Numbered from the stretch's first letter, positions 38,908 through 48,407 are shown. The stretch is 64,000 bases of DNA from Stutzerimonas kunmingensis (GCF_014764705.1 NZ_JACXXG010000001.1:299785-363784), one strand, 5' to 3'. Translations and numbers: made by a program. The notes: generated by a model not told the origin, from the letters alone.

Positions 38908-40481
38908 GCAACCTCAACGCGATCCAGCTGACCGGGGTGAGCAAGTCGTTCGACGGCTTCATGGCCCTGTCCCAAGCGGATTTCACCGCCAAATGGGGCG
39001 AAGTGCACGCGCTGCTTGGCGAGAACGGCGCAGGCAAATCCTCGCTGATGAACATCGCCGCCGGCCTCTACGCACCGGAAAGCGGATCGCTGTTGATCAA
39101 TGACAATGCGGTGCGGCTCAGCGGCCCGCGCGACGCGAGCCGCTACCACATCGGCATGGTCCATCAGCATTTCAAGCTGGTGAAGCCTTTTACCGTGGCC
39201 GAGAACATTCAGCTGGCCCTGCCCGAAGGGCCGGGTAACCACGCCTTCTCGGGCAGCCATCGGCAGCGCTTGGCCGCATTGGAGCAGCGGATCAGCGACA
39301 AGGCAGCAGAGCTGGGTTTCACCATCGACCCGCAGCAGGTCACCGAGTCCCTGTCCGTGGCCGAGCAACAGCGGGTGGAAATTCTCAAGGTGCTGCTGGC
39401 GGGGGCGCGGATATTGATTCTCGACGAGCCAACAGCGGTGCTGACCGATGGGGAAGCCGAGCGCCTGCTGGAAACGGTGCGCGCCTTTGCTCGTCAGGGC
39501 GCAGCGGTGATCCTTGTCACCCACAAGATGAGCGATGTGAAACGCTTTGCCGACCGCGTCACCGTGATGCGCGGCGGACGGACGATTCAAACCCTCGATC
39601 CGCATACGGTCTCCGTGCCGGAGTTGGTGCGCCTGACCGTGGGCGAATCCGCACCGGCCAGCGAGTATCAACCGGCGACGCCCGGCGAGGTGCGGCTGCA
39701 AGTGCGTGATCTCAGATCGACCGGCGGGGGCGAGCATGGCGCACTCAATGGCGTGACGCTGAGCCTGCGCGCGGGCGAGATCTACGGCATCGCTGGCGTC
39801 GGCGGTAACGGCCAGAGCGAGTTGGCGAACGTGTTGATGGGCTTGCCCGAGTCCTGCGAAGGCACGTTGGAATTGACCGGTTTTGGCGATCTGCGCCGGG
39901 CCAGCCCTGAGCAGCGCCGGGAGTTGCGCATCGCCTCGATTCCGGCCGATCGCTACGGCACCGCGCTGGCTGGCGAGCTCTCGGTGGCCGAGAACTTCGG
40001 TGTCGGGCAGATCCACAGTGGGCGCTATGGTTCGTTCTTCAATCTCCGGCGCAAGCGTCTGGAGGCCGACGCCGCAGAGGCGGTGGCCGGATTCGACGTG
40101 CAGGGCGTGCGCTCCCTGAAGCAAAAGGCCGCGCTGCTCTCCGGTGGCAACGCGCAGAAGCTGGTGATCGCCCGCGAATTCTCCCGCGACCCGCAACTGG
40201 TGTTGGTACACAGCCCCAGTCGCGGGCTCGACGTACGCGCCACCGCTGCCGTGCATGGCCGCCTGCGCGCCGCCCGCGATGCCGGCGCGGCCATCTTGGT
40301 GATCAGCGAAGACCTCGACGAAGTACTGGCCCTTGCCGACCGCATCGGTGTGATGAACGCCGGGCGCATTGTTGCCGAGTTCGACCGGCCCGCGGATCGC
40401 CAGGCCATTGGTAGGGCGATGGTCAGCCATGGGGAGCTGAGCCATGGCGAGTTGAGTCTAGAAGGGGTAAACCATGAATGA
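38904..40481 (+). CDS. ABC transporter ATPase, duplicated domains (nucleoside type)
   Basis: ATPase of 525 residues with two nucleotide-binding domains. The first has Walker A GENGAGKSS (39-47), signature LSVAEQQRVEIL and Walker B ILILDEPTAVL. The second has GVGGNGQSE in place of a canonical Walker A, signature LLSGGNAQK and a degenerate Walker B LVHSPSRGLDV, the usual asymmetry in sugar/nucleoside importers. ATG 38904 overlaps the previous stop by four bases. Powers the two permeases that follow. Confidence 0.93.
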   Translation: MSNLNAIQLTGVSKSFDGFMALSQADFTAKWGEVHALLGENGAGKSSLMNIAAGLYAPESGSLLINDNAVRLSGPRDASRYHIGMVHQHFKLVKPFTVAENIQLALPEGPGNHAFSGSHRQRLAALEQRISDKAAELGFTIDPQQVTESLSVAEQQRVEILKVLLAGARILILDEPTAVLTDGEAERLLETVRAFARQGAAVILVTHKMSDVKRFADRVTVMRGGRTIQTLDPHTVSVPELVRLTVGESAPASEYQPATPGEVRLQVRDLRSTGGGEHGALNGVTLSLRAGEIYGIAGVGGNGQSELANVLMGLPESCEGTLELTGFGDLRRASPEQRRELRIASIPADRYGTALAGELSVAENFGVGQIHSGRYGSFFNLRRKRLEADAAEAVAGFDVQGVRSLKQKAALLSGGNAQKLVIAREFSRDPQLVLVHSPSRGLDVRATAAVHGRLRAARDAGAAILVISEDLDEVLALADRIGVMNAGRIVAEFDRPADRQAIGRAMVSHGELSHGELSLEGVNHE

Positions 40482-41610
40482 ACAGGTGCGCCCCGTGATG
40501 CTGGAGCAGGCTGCGCAAGCGGCCGAGCGCCCGAAACAGCCGCTGCTGTCGCGGCGTTACGCACTGGAGATTCGCCAGCAACTGGCTTGGCATTGGCAGG
40601 CTGTGATCATCGGTCTCGCCCTGCTGTTGGGGCTGGGTATTTCCGCCGCCATCCTGATCGCTGCTGGCGTACCGGCCGGTGAGCTGCTCAATGAGTTTGT
40701 CATCCTCACGGTATTCGATGCACAGAGCCTGAAAGCGGTCTTGTTTCAGGCATCGCCGATGATCCTCGTCGGCTTGGCCGGCTGCATGGCGTTCCGCGCC
40801 AAGTTCTGGAACCTCGGGCTTGAGGGTCAGATGATCTGGGGCGCCATCGGAGCGACGGCGATCTCGCTGTTCGAGATCGGCCCGCAGGCGCTGCGTCTGC
40901 CGCTGATGCTCGCAGCGGCGATCTTTTGCGGGCTGCTCTGGGCGCTGGCGCCGGTGTTGCTCAAGCTGCGGCTGAAGGTCAACGAGATCATCTCGACGCT
41001 GATGCTCAACTACTTGGCGATCAACTTCCTACTGCACCTTTTGTACGGAAGCTGGAAGGACCCGAAAAGCTCGTTTCCCTATTCACCACAGTTCCAGCCG
41101 TTCGAGCGCCTGCCCGAGCTGTTCGACGGCATCAGTGCGGCAGTGCCACTGGCGGTAGTCGTTGCGCTGCTGGCGCTGTGGTTTCTCGGCATCTCCCGCG
41201 CCGGGCTGTACCTGCGCTTTGTCGATGCCAACCCGCGAGTGGCCGGCGCGGTGGGCGTGCCGGTGCAGAAAATGATCATCGGCACGGTGCTGGTTTCCGG
41301 TGCCATGGCCGGGATCGCCGGGTTTCTCGTCACCGCCGGGCAGGAGGGGCGGCTGACCCAGTCGTTCTATCAGGGCTATGGCTTCTCCGGCATCCTCATC
41401 GCCTTCCTTGCGCGCAATAACCCGGTGGCGGCGCTGGTGGTGGCGCTGTTGATGGCGATGCTGTTCGTCGCCGGGCGCAGCTTGCAGGTGTTCTACCAGA
41501 TCCCCTTTTCCATGGTGCAGTTGATCCAGGCGATCCTGGTGATCTGCGTCGCCTCGTCGGATTTCTTTATCCGCCACCGTATCCGCCGCGTTCAGGGAGG
41601 CGAAAGCTGA
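40474..41610 (+). CDS. ABC transporter permease (nucleoside type)
   Basis: Inner-membrane permease of 378 residues of the BPD_transp_2 family, with about ten hydrophobic helices. Typical segments are FRAKFWNLGLEGQMIWGAIGA and LKVNEIISTLMLNYLAINF. It overlaps the ATPase gene by eight bases and the next permease by one base. Forms the heterodimeric channel with its neighbour. Confidence 0.92.
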   Translation: MNEQVRPVMLEQAAQAAERPKQPLLSRRYALEIRQQLAWHWQAVIIGLALLLGLGISAAILIAAGVPAGELLNEFVILTVFDAQSLKAVLFQASPMILVGLAGCMAFRAKFWNLGLEGQMIWGAIGATAISLFEIGPQALRLPLMLAAAIFCGLLWALAPVLLKLRLKVNEIISTLMLNYLAINFLLHLLYGSWKDPKSSFPYSPQFQPFERLPELFDGISAAVPLAVVVALLALWFLGISRAGLYLRFVDANPRVAGAVGVPVQKMIIGTVLVSGAMAGIAGFLVTAGQEGRLTQSFYQGYGFSGILIAFLARNNPVAALVVALLMAMLFVAGRSLQVFYQIPFSMVQLIQAILVICVASSDFFIRHRIRRVQGGES

Positions 41611-42536
41611 TGGACATGATCGCCAACTGGCTAGGCAACACACCGGACTTCGCCGTGCCCTTCGCCCTCGCTGCGCTGGGGCTGATCCTCACCGAGCGCG
41701 CGGGCGTCCTGGCGCTGGGCGCCGAAGGGCTGATGCTGGTCGGCGCGCTGGCCGGGATTGGCGCGCAGCTGGCGTTCGGCAGCCATGGCACTTCGCTGTT
41801 GCTGGCGATGGGCGCAGCTGCCGTGGTGTCGCTGTTGTTCGCACTGATGGTGCTGGTGCTGCGCATCAATCAAGTGATCGCAGGATTGGCGCTGGTGTTC
41901 TTCTGCCAGGGGCTGACCGGCCTGCTCGGCACCTTGTTGGACTGGACCAACAAGCCGGTCAAGGGGCTGGGCGCGGTCGAGCTGTGGCCGCTGTCGGAGC
42001 TGCCGCTGCTGGGCAAGCTCTTCGTGCAGAACCCGCTGGTGTTCATGACGCCGCTGATCTTTCTTGCCGTGGTCTGGTTTCTTGCTCGCACGACCACCGG
42101 CCTGCGGATGCGTGCCGTCGGAGAGAACCCGCAGGCGGCGGATGCGGCCGGGATTTCGGTGCTCGGTTACCGGCTGGCAGCGATTCTCGCCGGCTCCGCG
42201 CTGATCGGCCTGGCCGGCGGTTATATCTCGGTGCTCAGCACCAAGCTGTGGATCGCCGACATGACTGGCGGGCGCGGCTGGATTGCCGTGGCGCTGGTGA
42301 TCTTCGCGCGCTGGTCGCCGTGGAAGGCCCTGGCCGGTGCGCTGCTGTTCGGCTGCATCGAGGCGCTGATCCCGCAACTGGCCGCTGCCGGGGTGCGTCT
42401 GCCGCAGTACTTCGTGCTGATGACGCCCTACGCCGTGACCCTGGCAGTGATGATCTGGGTTGCCAGCGGCAAGAACGTTTCCGGCAATCAGCCGGGCGCG
42501 CTGGGTATTCCCTTTATCCGCGAGGAGCGCCGCTGA
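41610..42536 (+). CDS. ABC transporter permease (nucleoside type)
   Basis: Second membrane subunit, 308 residues, with about nine helices. ALGLILTERAGVLALGAEGLML and IAGLALVFFCQGLTGLLG match the second permease of BMP-linked importers. Starts one base inside the previous gene. Last gene of the cluster; no nucleoside hydrolase or phosphorylase follows. Confidence 0.92.
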   Translation: MDMIANWLGNTPDFAVPFALAALGLILTERAGVLALGAEGLMLVGALAGIGAQLAFGSHGTSLLLAMGAAAVVSLLFALMVLVLRINQVIAGLALVFFCQGLTGLLGTLLDWTNKPVKGLGAVELWPLSELPLLGKLFVQNPLVFMTPLIFLAVVWFLARTTTGLRMRAVGENPQAADAAGISVLGYRLAAILAGSALIGLAGGYISVLSTKLWIADMTGGRGWIAVALVIFARWSPWKALAGALLFGCIEALIPQLAAAGVRLPQYFVLMTPYAVTLAVMIWVASGKNVSGNQPGALGIPFIREERR

Positions 42537-42548
42537 AGGTCACGGCGC

Positions 42549-42929
42549 TTATTGCGCCGGGCTCTGGTCGCTGGAGCGGCAAGTGATCTCCGCGTAAGGC
42601 TCGTCCGGCGAGTAGTTCCCAGGCACCCGCTCGGTGCGCTGGGTATTTGGCGCGACGGTGAAAACCGGCGACGCCGAAGTATCCGAGCGCGCGTCGTTCG
42701 GCACATGGAACTCGCAGGTGATCTGGCCGCCAGTGCGGTTCATCACCTTCACCGCCCGTACCCCGAGCAGTTCGCCCTCGACCCCTTCGGATTTGGCCGG
42801 CACGCCCATTGGGCTGATCTCAACATCGAGGCCGTTGAGGTGGGTGACCACTTCCGGCGGCGGCGTTTGTGCGAACGCCAGCGGGGCGCAGAGCGCCAGA
42901 CCGCAGGCGAGAAATAGCTGCTTGCTCAT
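42549..42929 (-). CDS. Hypothetical periplasmic protein
   Basis: Protein of 126 residues with a Sec signal (cut after CAPLAFA). Mature domain is beta-rich and contains two Cys (ITCEFHV, EITCRSS) that could form a disulfide. GGAGG precedes ATG 42929. Similar short proteins are common in pseudomonads, but I cannot assign a function. Confidence 0.75.
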   Translation of the reverse strand: MSKQLFLACGLALCAPLAFAQTPPPEVVTHLNGLDVEISPMGVPAKSEGVEGELLGVRAVKVMNRTGGQITCEFHVPNDARSDTSASPVFTVAPNTQRTERVPGNYSPDEPYAEITCRSSDQSPAQ

Positions 42930-43146
42930 TGAAACCTCCAATATTCGGTCCCCTTTAGAAGAGCGTGCCCACGGTCGGTTCGATCGATGCGTCAGTCAAT
43001 GATTGCAAATGATTAGGAGCGTCAAAAAAATGGTTGGCATGATTTGTGATGGCTCAAAGCCATGATCTATCTTGCCGTGCCATTTGTGCCGTGTTGAACT
43101 TCAGCCGTCGCCAATGTTACGTGCGGTCCTTCCGAGGGTGGCTGAA

Positions 43147-44547
43147 GTGACAAGGTTTCTGCTCATCGCATTGTTGGCCCTGTCAGTCACGGTGTCGGCT
43201 GCGGCCGATGTGAGACTCGACTTGAGCGCCGTCGAGCGCGACTGGCTGGCTGGCAACCGCTCGGTCAGCATCTGCGTCGACCCGGACTGGCTGCCGTTCG
43301 AGATGCTCAACGCCCGCGGTGAGCACGAAGGGATCGCTGCCGATCTGCTGCGCCTCGTTGCACAACGGGCGGGGCTGCAACTGGATATCGTGGCGACCAG
43401 CGACTGGGGCCAGTCGGTGGCGTTCTCCCAGGCTGGCCGCTGCCAGCTGCTCAGCTTCCTCAACCAGACGCCGGTGCGTGATGCCTGGCTGATCTTCACC
43501 CAACCGCTGTTCACCGACGCCAACGTGGTCATCGCGCGGGAAGATCATCCGTACGTGGCCGATCTGTCTGCTCTCGATGACGTGACCGTCGCGCTGCCGG
43601 TCGGCACCTCCGTCGAGGAAAGCGTGCGGCGGGACTTTCCCCGGTTGCGCGTCATCAGCACCGACACGGATGCCCAGGCGCTGGCGCTGGTGAACGAGCG
43701 CAAGGCCGACCTCACCGTGCGCTCGCTGACCGTGGCTGCCTACACCATTCGCCGCGAAGGCTGGTTCAATCTGAAGATCGCCGGGCAGCTGACGAGTCTC
43801 GACAATCAGTTTCGCATCGGCGTGCTGAAGAGCGAGCCGGTGCTGCGCGACATCCTGGACAAGGCGATTGCGACGATCACCCCGGGTGAGCTGAACCAGA
43901 TCGCCAACAGGCATGCGCCGATTCGCGTCGAGTCGGGCACCGACTACCGTCTGGTCGTGCAGATCGTCGTGGTCTTTTCGGTGATGCTGCTGACCAGCCT
44001 GTTCTGGATCGGCCGGCTGCGCCGGTTGAACGAGCAGCTGCAGGTCAAATCGCAGACCGATCCGCTCACCGGCCTGGCCAACCGCGCCGCCCTGGATCGG
44101 CGTTTCGCCAGGGCGCTGGAGCAGGCGCGGCGTTACAGCCGGCCGCTGTCGATCGTCATGCTGGATATCGACCATTTCAAATCCATCAACGACGAGTTCG
44201 GCCATCAGATGGGGGACCGCGTCCTCAAGGAGTTCGCTGACCTGCTGGTATCCGGTCTGCGCGGCAGTGACGCCGTGGGCCGCTGGGGTGGGGAGGAGTT
44301 CCTTCTGCTGTGCCCGGAAACTAGCAGCCAGCAGGCTGCGGCGTTTGCCGAGCGCCTGTGCGAGCAGTCGCGGGCGCTGTCTTTCAGTACTGGCCAGACG
44401 CAGACCCTCAGCGCCGGTGTCGCCGAGCTAAACGCGACGGACACAGTGGACAGCCTGCTGCGCCGTGCCGACGCCGCGCTGTACCGCGCCAAGCATGAGG
44501 GCCGGGACCGCGTCTGCTGCCATGCGCCGGACGAGCAGGCGAGCTGA
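43147..44547 (+). CDS. Diguanylate cyclase with periplasmic solute-binding sensor domain
   Basis: Membrane enzyme of about 466 residues making cyclic di-GMP. A signal/anchor helix precedes an extracytoplasmic SBP_bac_3 domain (VSICVDPDWLPFEMLNARGEHEG, about residues 35-275), a second helix near 290-310 and a GGDEF domain. The active motif is GGEEF and the inhibitory site RGSD lies five residues upstream, so product feedback is likely. I chose GTG 43147, which has GAGGGTGG just upstream; ATG 43114 is an alternative. Probably senses an amino acid or similar ligand. Confidence 0.9.
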   Translation: MTRFLLIALLALSVTVSAAADVRLDLSAVERDWLAGNRSVSICVDPDWLPFEMLNARGEHEGIAADLLRLVAQRAGLQLDIVATSDWGQSVAFSQAGRCQLLSFLNQTPVRDAWLIFTQPLFTDANVVIAREDHPYVADLSALDDVTVALPVGTSVEESVRRDFPRLRVISTDTDAQALALVNERKADLTVRSLTVAAYTIRREGWFNLKIAGQLTSLDNQFRIGVLKSEPVLRDILDKAIATITPGELNQIANRHAPIRVESGTDYRLVVQIVVVFSVMLLTSLFWIGRLRRLNEQLQVKSQTDPLTGLANRAALDRRFARALEQARRYSRPLSIVMLDIDHFKSINDEFGHQMGDRVLKEFADLLVSGLRGSDAVGRWGGEEFLLLCPETSSQQAAAFAERLCEQSRALSFSTGQTQTLSAGVAELNATDTVDSLLRRADAALYRAKHEGRDRVCCHAPDEQAS

Positions 44548-44557
44548 GTGGCGGTGC

Positions 44558-45388
44558 TCAGTGCTTGCCGGGTTTGCGTAGGCGCACGTAGAGGTCCTTG
44601 CCGCCGGTGGCGCTGCTGCCCCGTGATTCCAGGTCGAAGCGCTTGGGCTGGTTGGCGATCAGGTCGCTGAGCTTCTTGCAGCCATACAGCCGCGGATCGA
44701 AGGCCGGACGCAGCTTGCTGATGTTCTGTCCGAGAGTGCCCAGCTGAATCCAGTCGTCTTCCTCCGAAAGGTCGTCGAGCACCTTGGCGATGAAGTCCAC
44801 CGGCACCTGCTGACATTTGATGGTGTCGCCCTTGTCGCCGGCCTTCGGCGGTTTGCTGCTTTCTTCCACCTGCGCCGCGGCCGCGGCGAGCTTTTCCGAT
44901 GACGGTGGCTCGGATGTCGTTTTGGCGGCATCGGCGCGCAGGATTTCGGTGTAGATGAACTTGTCGCAGGCAGAGACGAAGGGCGAGGGCGTCTTCTGCT
45001 CACCAAAGCCGTACACCGTCAGGCCCTCTTCGCGGATGCGCGCGGCCAGACGCGTGAAGTCGCTGTCGCTGGAAACCAGGCAGAAGCCGTCGAAACGCCG
45101 CGTGTAGAGCAGGTCCATGGCGTCGATGATCAGCGAGCTGTCGGTGGCGTTCTTGCCCGAGGTGTAGGCGAACTGCTGGATCGGCTGGATCGAGTAGTCG
45201 AGCAGCACCTTCTTCCAGCTGCCGAGGTTGGGTTTGGTCCAGTCGCCGTAGATGCGCTTGACGCTGGCGACCCCGTATTTGGCGATTTCCTCGAACAGCC
45301 CTTCGACGATGGCGGCGGGCGCGTTGTCGGCGTCGATCAGCACGGCGAGGTGCTTCTGCTTGTTCGAACTGTTGGGCTTGCTGGCCAT
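44558..45388 (-). CDS. NYN-domain (LabA/DUF88-type) ribonuclease-like protein
   Basis: Cytosolic protein of 276 residues. Residues 8-160 form the PIN-like NYN domain with acidic residues in AVLIDADNAP and LVSSDSDFTRLA. A low-complexity linker follows, then a C-terminal OST-HTH/LOTUS-like domain (LGQNISKLRPAFDPRLYGCKKLSDLI) that binds RNA. Probable RNA processing role. AGGGAAG precedes ATG 45388. Confidence 0.88.
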   Translation of the reverse strand: MASKPNSSNKQKHLAVLIDADNAPAAIVEGLFEEIAKYGVASVKRIYGDWTKPNLGSWKKVLLDYSIQPIQQFAYTSGKNATDSSLIIDAMDLLYTRRFDGFCLVSSDSDFTRLAARIREEGLTVYGFGEQKTPSPFVSACDKFIYTEILRADAAKTTSEPPSSEKLAAAAAQVEESSKPPKAGDKGDTIKCQQVPVDFIAKVLDDLSEEDDWIQLGTLGQNISKLRPAFDPRLYGCKKLSDLIANQPKRFDLESRGSSATGGKDLYVRLRKPGKH

Positions 45389-45516
45389 GCTTCTTCCCTG
45401 GACTGGAGATCGCCCGACCATAACGCCGACCACCGTGCCATGGCCATAGCGGCGTGCTGCCAACGCATGCCGAGCTCGGTTAGCATGCGCGGCTTTGATC
45501 ACATGGATTGCGGTGC

Positions 45517-46245
45517 ATGGAACAGCGAGGCACGCTGAAAAGCTGGAACGACCAGAAGGGCTTCGGCTTCATTCGCCCGGAGCAGGGCGGCGAGGATGTC
45601 TTCGCGCACATCTCGGCCGTGCATGGCGAGCGTCGGCCGCTGGTTGGTGATCGTGTGCTCTACGTATCGGGGCGCGATCCCCAAGGCCGGCTACGTGCCG
45701 AGCATCTGCGGCTGGATGCGCCGCTGACGCTGGACCAGCCAGCGATTCGCCAGCGCCCGGGCAGTCAGCGCAAGCCGGACGAGCAACAGGCCCGTCCGCG
45801 CGCGACGGCGCGGGCCGCTGGCAAGCCTGCTCGCCAGTTGGTCGCCGGCAACATCCAGCAGCTTCCCCTCAAGCTGGTGCTGTTCGGGCTGCTCTGTCTG
45901 CTGCCGTTGGCGGGTAGCCTCCTGCGCCTCGGTGCGGTGTTGCCGTTGGCGATCTATGCCGTCGCCAGCCTGCTGACCTTCGTCCTCTACTGGCGCGACA
46001 AGCACAGCGCGCTGAAGGATCGCTGGCGCACACCGGAAACCACACTGCATTTCTTCGAGCTGGCCGGCGGCTGGCCGGGTGCGCTCGTGGCGCAGCAGGT
46101 CTTTCGCCACAAGACCCGCAAGCTGAGCTATCAGCTGGCGTTCTGGCTGATCGTGGTGCTGCACCAGGCGTTCTGGATCGATCTGCTGTTCGTTGGTAGC
46201 GGCTTTACCCGCGAGCGGCTGGACTGGCTGTTGCGGCTGCTGTGA
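45517..46245 (+). CDS. Cold-shock domain + DUF1294 membrane protein
   Basis: Protein of 242 residues. The N-terminal cold-shock domain ([29 protein letters not shown]) has intact RNP-type motifs. A basic linker rich in Arg, Gln and Pro (about 75-110) leads to three hydrophobic helices with the DUF1294 motif [17 protein letters not shown] and [21 protein letters not shown] nucleic-acid-binding head tethered to the inner membrane is implied. Confidence 0.85.
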   Translation: MEQRGTLKSWNDQKGFGFIRPEQGGEDVFAHISAVHGERRPLVGDRVLYVSGRDPQGRLRAEHLRLDAPLTLDQPAIRQRPGSQRKPDEQQARPRATARAAGKPARQLVAGNIQQLPLKLVLFGLLCLLPLAGSLLRLGAVLPLAIYAVASLLTFVLYWRDKHSALKDRWRTPETTLHFFELAGGWPGALVAQQVFRHKTRKLSYQLAFWLIVVLHQAFWIDLLFVGSGFTRERLDWLLRLL

Positions 46246-46251
46246 AACGCG

Positions 46252-46275
46252 AAAGCCCGGCGAATGCCGGGCTTT
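46252..46275. terminator. Bidirectional intrinsic terminator
   Basis: Perfect 10-bp stem AAAGCCCGGC / GCCGGGCTTT with a four-base loop, 7 bases after the CSD-DUF1294 stop and ahead of convergent phnA. The flanking A and T triplets serve both strands. Confidence 0.85.
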
Positions 46276-46292
46276 CGGACGAGCATCGCGGC

Positions 46293-46637
46293 TCAGACTT
46301 TTCTGACGAACTCGGACTTCAGTTTCATCGCGCCGATGCCGTCGATCTTGCAGTCAATATCGTGGTCGCCGTCGACCAGGCGGATGTTCTTCACCTTGGT
46401 GCCGACCTTGACCACCAGCGACGAGCCCTTGACCTTGAGGTCCTTGATTACCGTGATGGTGTCGCCATCCTGCAGTGTGTTGCCTACCGAGTCCTTGATC
46501 ACCTTGTCGCTTTCGCTCGCGGCAGCCGCGCCGTCAGTTGCGGACCACTCATGGGCGCACTCGGGGCAGACCAGCATCTGGCCGTCTTCGTAGGTGTATT
46601 CGGAGTTGCATTTGGGGCAGGGTGGCAGCGAGCTCAC
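46293..46637 (-). CDS. yjdM: PhnA/YjdM-family zinc-ribbon protein
   Basis: Protein of 114 residues. The N-terminal zinc ribbon has CPKC and CPEC pairs (residues 7-27); the C-terminal domain has the [24 protein letters not shown] motif. Called PhnA from its position near phosphonate genes in E. coli, but it is not phosphonoacetate hydrolase and its role is unclear. Confidence 0.92.
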   Translation of the reverse strand: MSSLPPCPKCNSEYTYEDGQMLVCPECAHEWSATDGAAAASESDKVIKDSVGNTLQDGDTITVIKDLKVKGSSLVVKVGTKVKNIRLVDGDHDIDCKIDGIGAMKLKSEFVRKV

Positions 46638-46756
46638 GGCAGATCCTCAGGGGGCGGGATGCGGAAAGCCGTGCATTGTATAAGGTTTTGTTACAAATTT
46701 GGGGCCGCCGTGGAATCCAGGCTGGCCGGATTCCACGTGGTTTCACGGAGTAGCGC

Positions 46757-47260
46757 TTACTTCACGGCGGTGAGGCGCTCGTTGCCAGCGCGTAGCTCGC
46801 TGTAGCGATGTTCCAGTTCGCGGCGGATTTCGCGGCGCTGGTAGGCCTGGGCGAAACGACGCTGCTGTTCAGGCGTCTTCGGGTTGAGCGGCGGTACCGC
46901 TACCGGTTTGCCGTCTTCGCCGAGGGCGACCATGGTGAAGAAGCAGCTGTTGGTGTGGCGCACGGTCTTCTCGCGAATGTCTTCGGTGACGACTTTGATG
47001 CCGATCTCCATCGAAGTGGTACCGGTGTAGTTGACCGAGGCGAGGAAGGTGACCAGTTCGCCAACATGCACCGGCTGGCGGAACACCACCTGATCCACCG
47101 AGAGGGTGACGACGTACTGCCCGGCGTAGCGGCTGGCGCAGGCGTAGGCGACCTCGTCGAGATACTTGAGCAGCGTGCCGCCATGTACGTTGCCGGAAAA
47201 ATTGGCTTTGTCCGGCGTCATCAGCACGGTCATGGTCAGCTCTGCATGTCCATCTAGCAT
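46757..47260 (-). CDS. Hotdog-fold acyl-CoA thioesterase (YciA-like)
   Basis: Cytosolic acyl-CoA hydrolase of 167 residues. Hotdog motif NFSGNVHGGTLLKYLDEVAYACASRYAG holds the usual Asn and Asp active-site residues; SVDQVVFRQPVHVGELVTF follows. The C-terminal tail is charged. ATG 47260 agrees with the family; the open frame extends 44 codons upstream. Confidence 0.9.
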   Translation of the reverse strand: MLDGHAELTMTVLMTPDKANFSGNVHGGTLLKYLDEVAYACASRYAGQYVVTLSVDQVVFRQPVHVGELVTFLASVNYTGTTSMEIGIKVVTEDIREKTVRHTNSCFFTMVALGEDGKPVAVPPLNPKTPEQQRRFAQAYQRREIRRELEHRYSELRAGNERLTAVK

Positions 47261-47567
47261 GGGGGTTACGGCTCCTCGGTGGTGAAGGGTTGCTACTTTA
47301 GTCGAATGCCTCCTTCCTGTCTGGCGTTTCCAGCAAAACGCTTCATCGATTTTTTCTATCGTCAATGCGGCAAAGACGCGCACTTCTGTCATTTGGCGGA
47401 AAAAGCGCCAGCTACGGCATGAGTGTCATGTTCCTGTCCTCAGGTCCGGCGGCGACGTGTGACGCGGCTCACGGATGGCGCCGACGTCTCGCACAACAGC
47501 ACTTTTGTTGACCTGTGCCGGGGTCCGCTGGCTTGGCGCTTTTTATAGTCGGATGCCCAAAAAATCC
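47261..47567. other. Intergenic region before the MITE-like element
   Basis: About 307 bp with no convincing gene. A possible -10 hexamer TATAGT lies at 47544-47549 without a well-spaced -35. It holds the thioesterase promoter on the minus strand and possibly that of the cytochrome c gene. Confidence 0.4.
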
Positions 47568-47693
47568 TAATGGCCTGTGGGGTGAGTGGGTCGAGGCAAG
47601 ATCGGATGAACATGGCTCCGAGACAAGGCGCTGCGACACAGTATCGGGGCCATGGGCGCCGAAATTGACCAACTGAACCCTAACAGGCCACTA
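47568..47693 (+). mobile_element. MITE-like element, copy 1 (126 bp)
   Basis: Bounded by near-perfect inverted ends TAATGGCCTGT and ACAGGCCACTA (one mismatch). Its body matches the reverse complement of the element at 58536-58697 along its length (shared blocks such as GAGGCAAG, CGGATGAACATG, GGCGCTGCGAC, GGGCGCCGAAATTGACC) but lacks about 36 internal bases. No transposase fits within it, so it must be moved in trans. It ends 27 bases before the cytochrome c start codon. Confidence 0.75.
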
Positions 47694-47720
47694 ACTACTT
47701 CAAGTAACGGATGCCTCCTC

Positions 47721-48407
47721 ATGCGTACGCTCGCTCTTGCCCTGCTCGCCTGCTTCGTTCCGCTGACTCATGCCAGCGAGGCGGTCGTCGAGCGCTTCAA
47801 CTACGTCATGGCCGATGAGCAACGGCGTGAGCAGGCCAGCCTGGCCGGTCAGGAACGCGCCGTGTTCTGTTCCTATTGCCACGGCGAAACCGGCAACAGC
47901 AAGCGCAAGCACATTCCCAATCTTGCCGGGCAGAATCCGCGATACCTGTTCCACGCCTTCGAGAAGTTCGCCAGCGGCGAGCGCACCGACTTTGTCATGT
48001 CCAAGCTGGCGCAGAATCTCAGCATGGAGGAGCGGGTGAACATCGCGGTGTTCTTCAGCCAGCAGAAGGTCAATCCGCCGGAAGGTGCGACGGATGCAGC
48101 CTTGCGCAATACCGGCGAGAAGATCTTCCAGACCACCTGCACCGGCTGCCATGGCGCGCATGCGGAGGGCATGGAGACCATGCCGCGGCTGGCCGGACAG
48201 CCCGACGAGTACATCCGCAAGGCATTGACGCGTTTCCGCGAGAACGATCCCAGCCGCGCAGGTTCGGTGATGATTGGCGTCGCCGCGCAGCTTTCCGCGA
48301 CAGACGTGGAGGCGCTGGCGGCCTATCTCTCGCAGCTGAAGCTGACGCCGGCCGAGGAGATGGCCAACATCAACCGTTTGCGCAACGTTACAGCCGCCGC
48401 TCAGTAA
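47721..48407 (+). CDS. Diheme cytochrome c (c4-like)
   Basis: Periplasmic electron carrier of 228 residues with a Sec signal (cut after VPLTHA). Two heme sites, CSYCH (about residue 53) and CTGCH (about 140), each in a class I cytochrome c domain, with Met ligands probable in MSKLAQNL and MPRLAGQ regions. Similar to cytochrome c4 but with a longer spacer at the N-terminus. ATG 47721 lies close to the MITE-like element. It overlaps the convergent codA end by seven bases. Confidence 0.88.
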   Translation: MRTLALALLACFVPLTHASEAVVERFNYVMADEQRREQASLAGQERAVFCSYCHGETGNSKRKHIPNLAGQNPRYLFHAFEKFASGERTDFVMSKLAQNLSMEERVNIAVFFSQQKVNPPEGATDAALRNTGEKIFQTTCTGCHGAHAEGMETMPRLAGQPDEYIRKALTRFRENDPSRAGSVMIGVAAQLSATDVEALAAYLSQLKLTPAEEMANINRLRNVTAAAQ

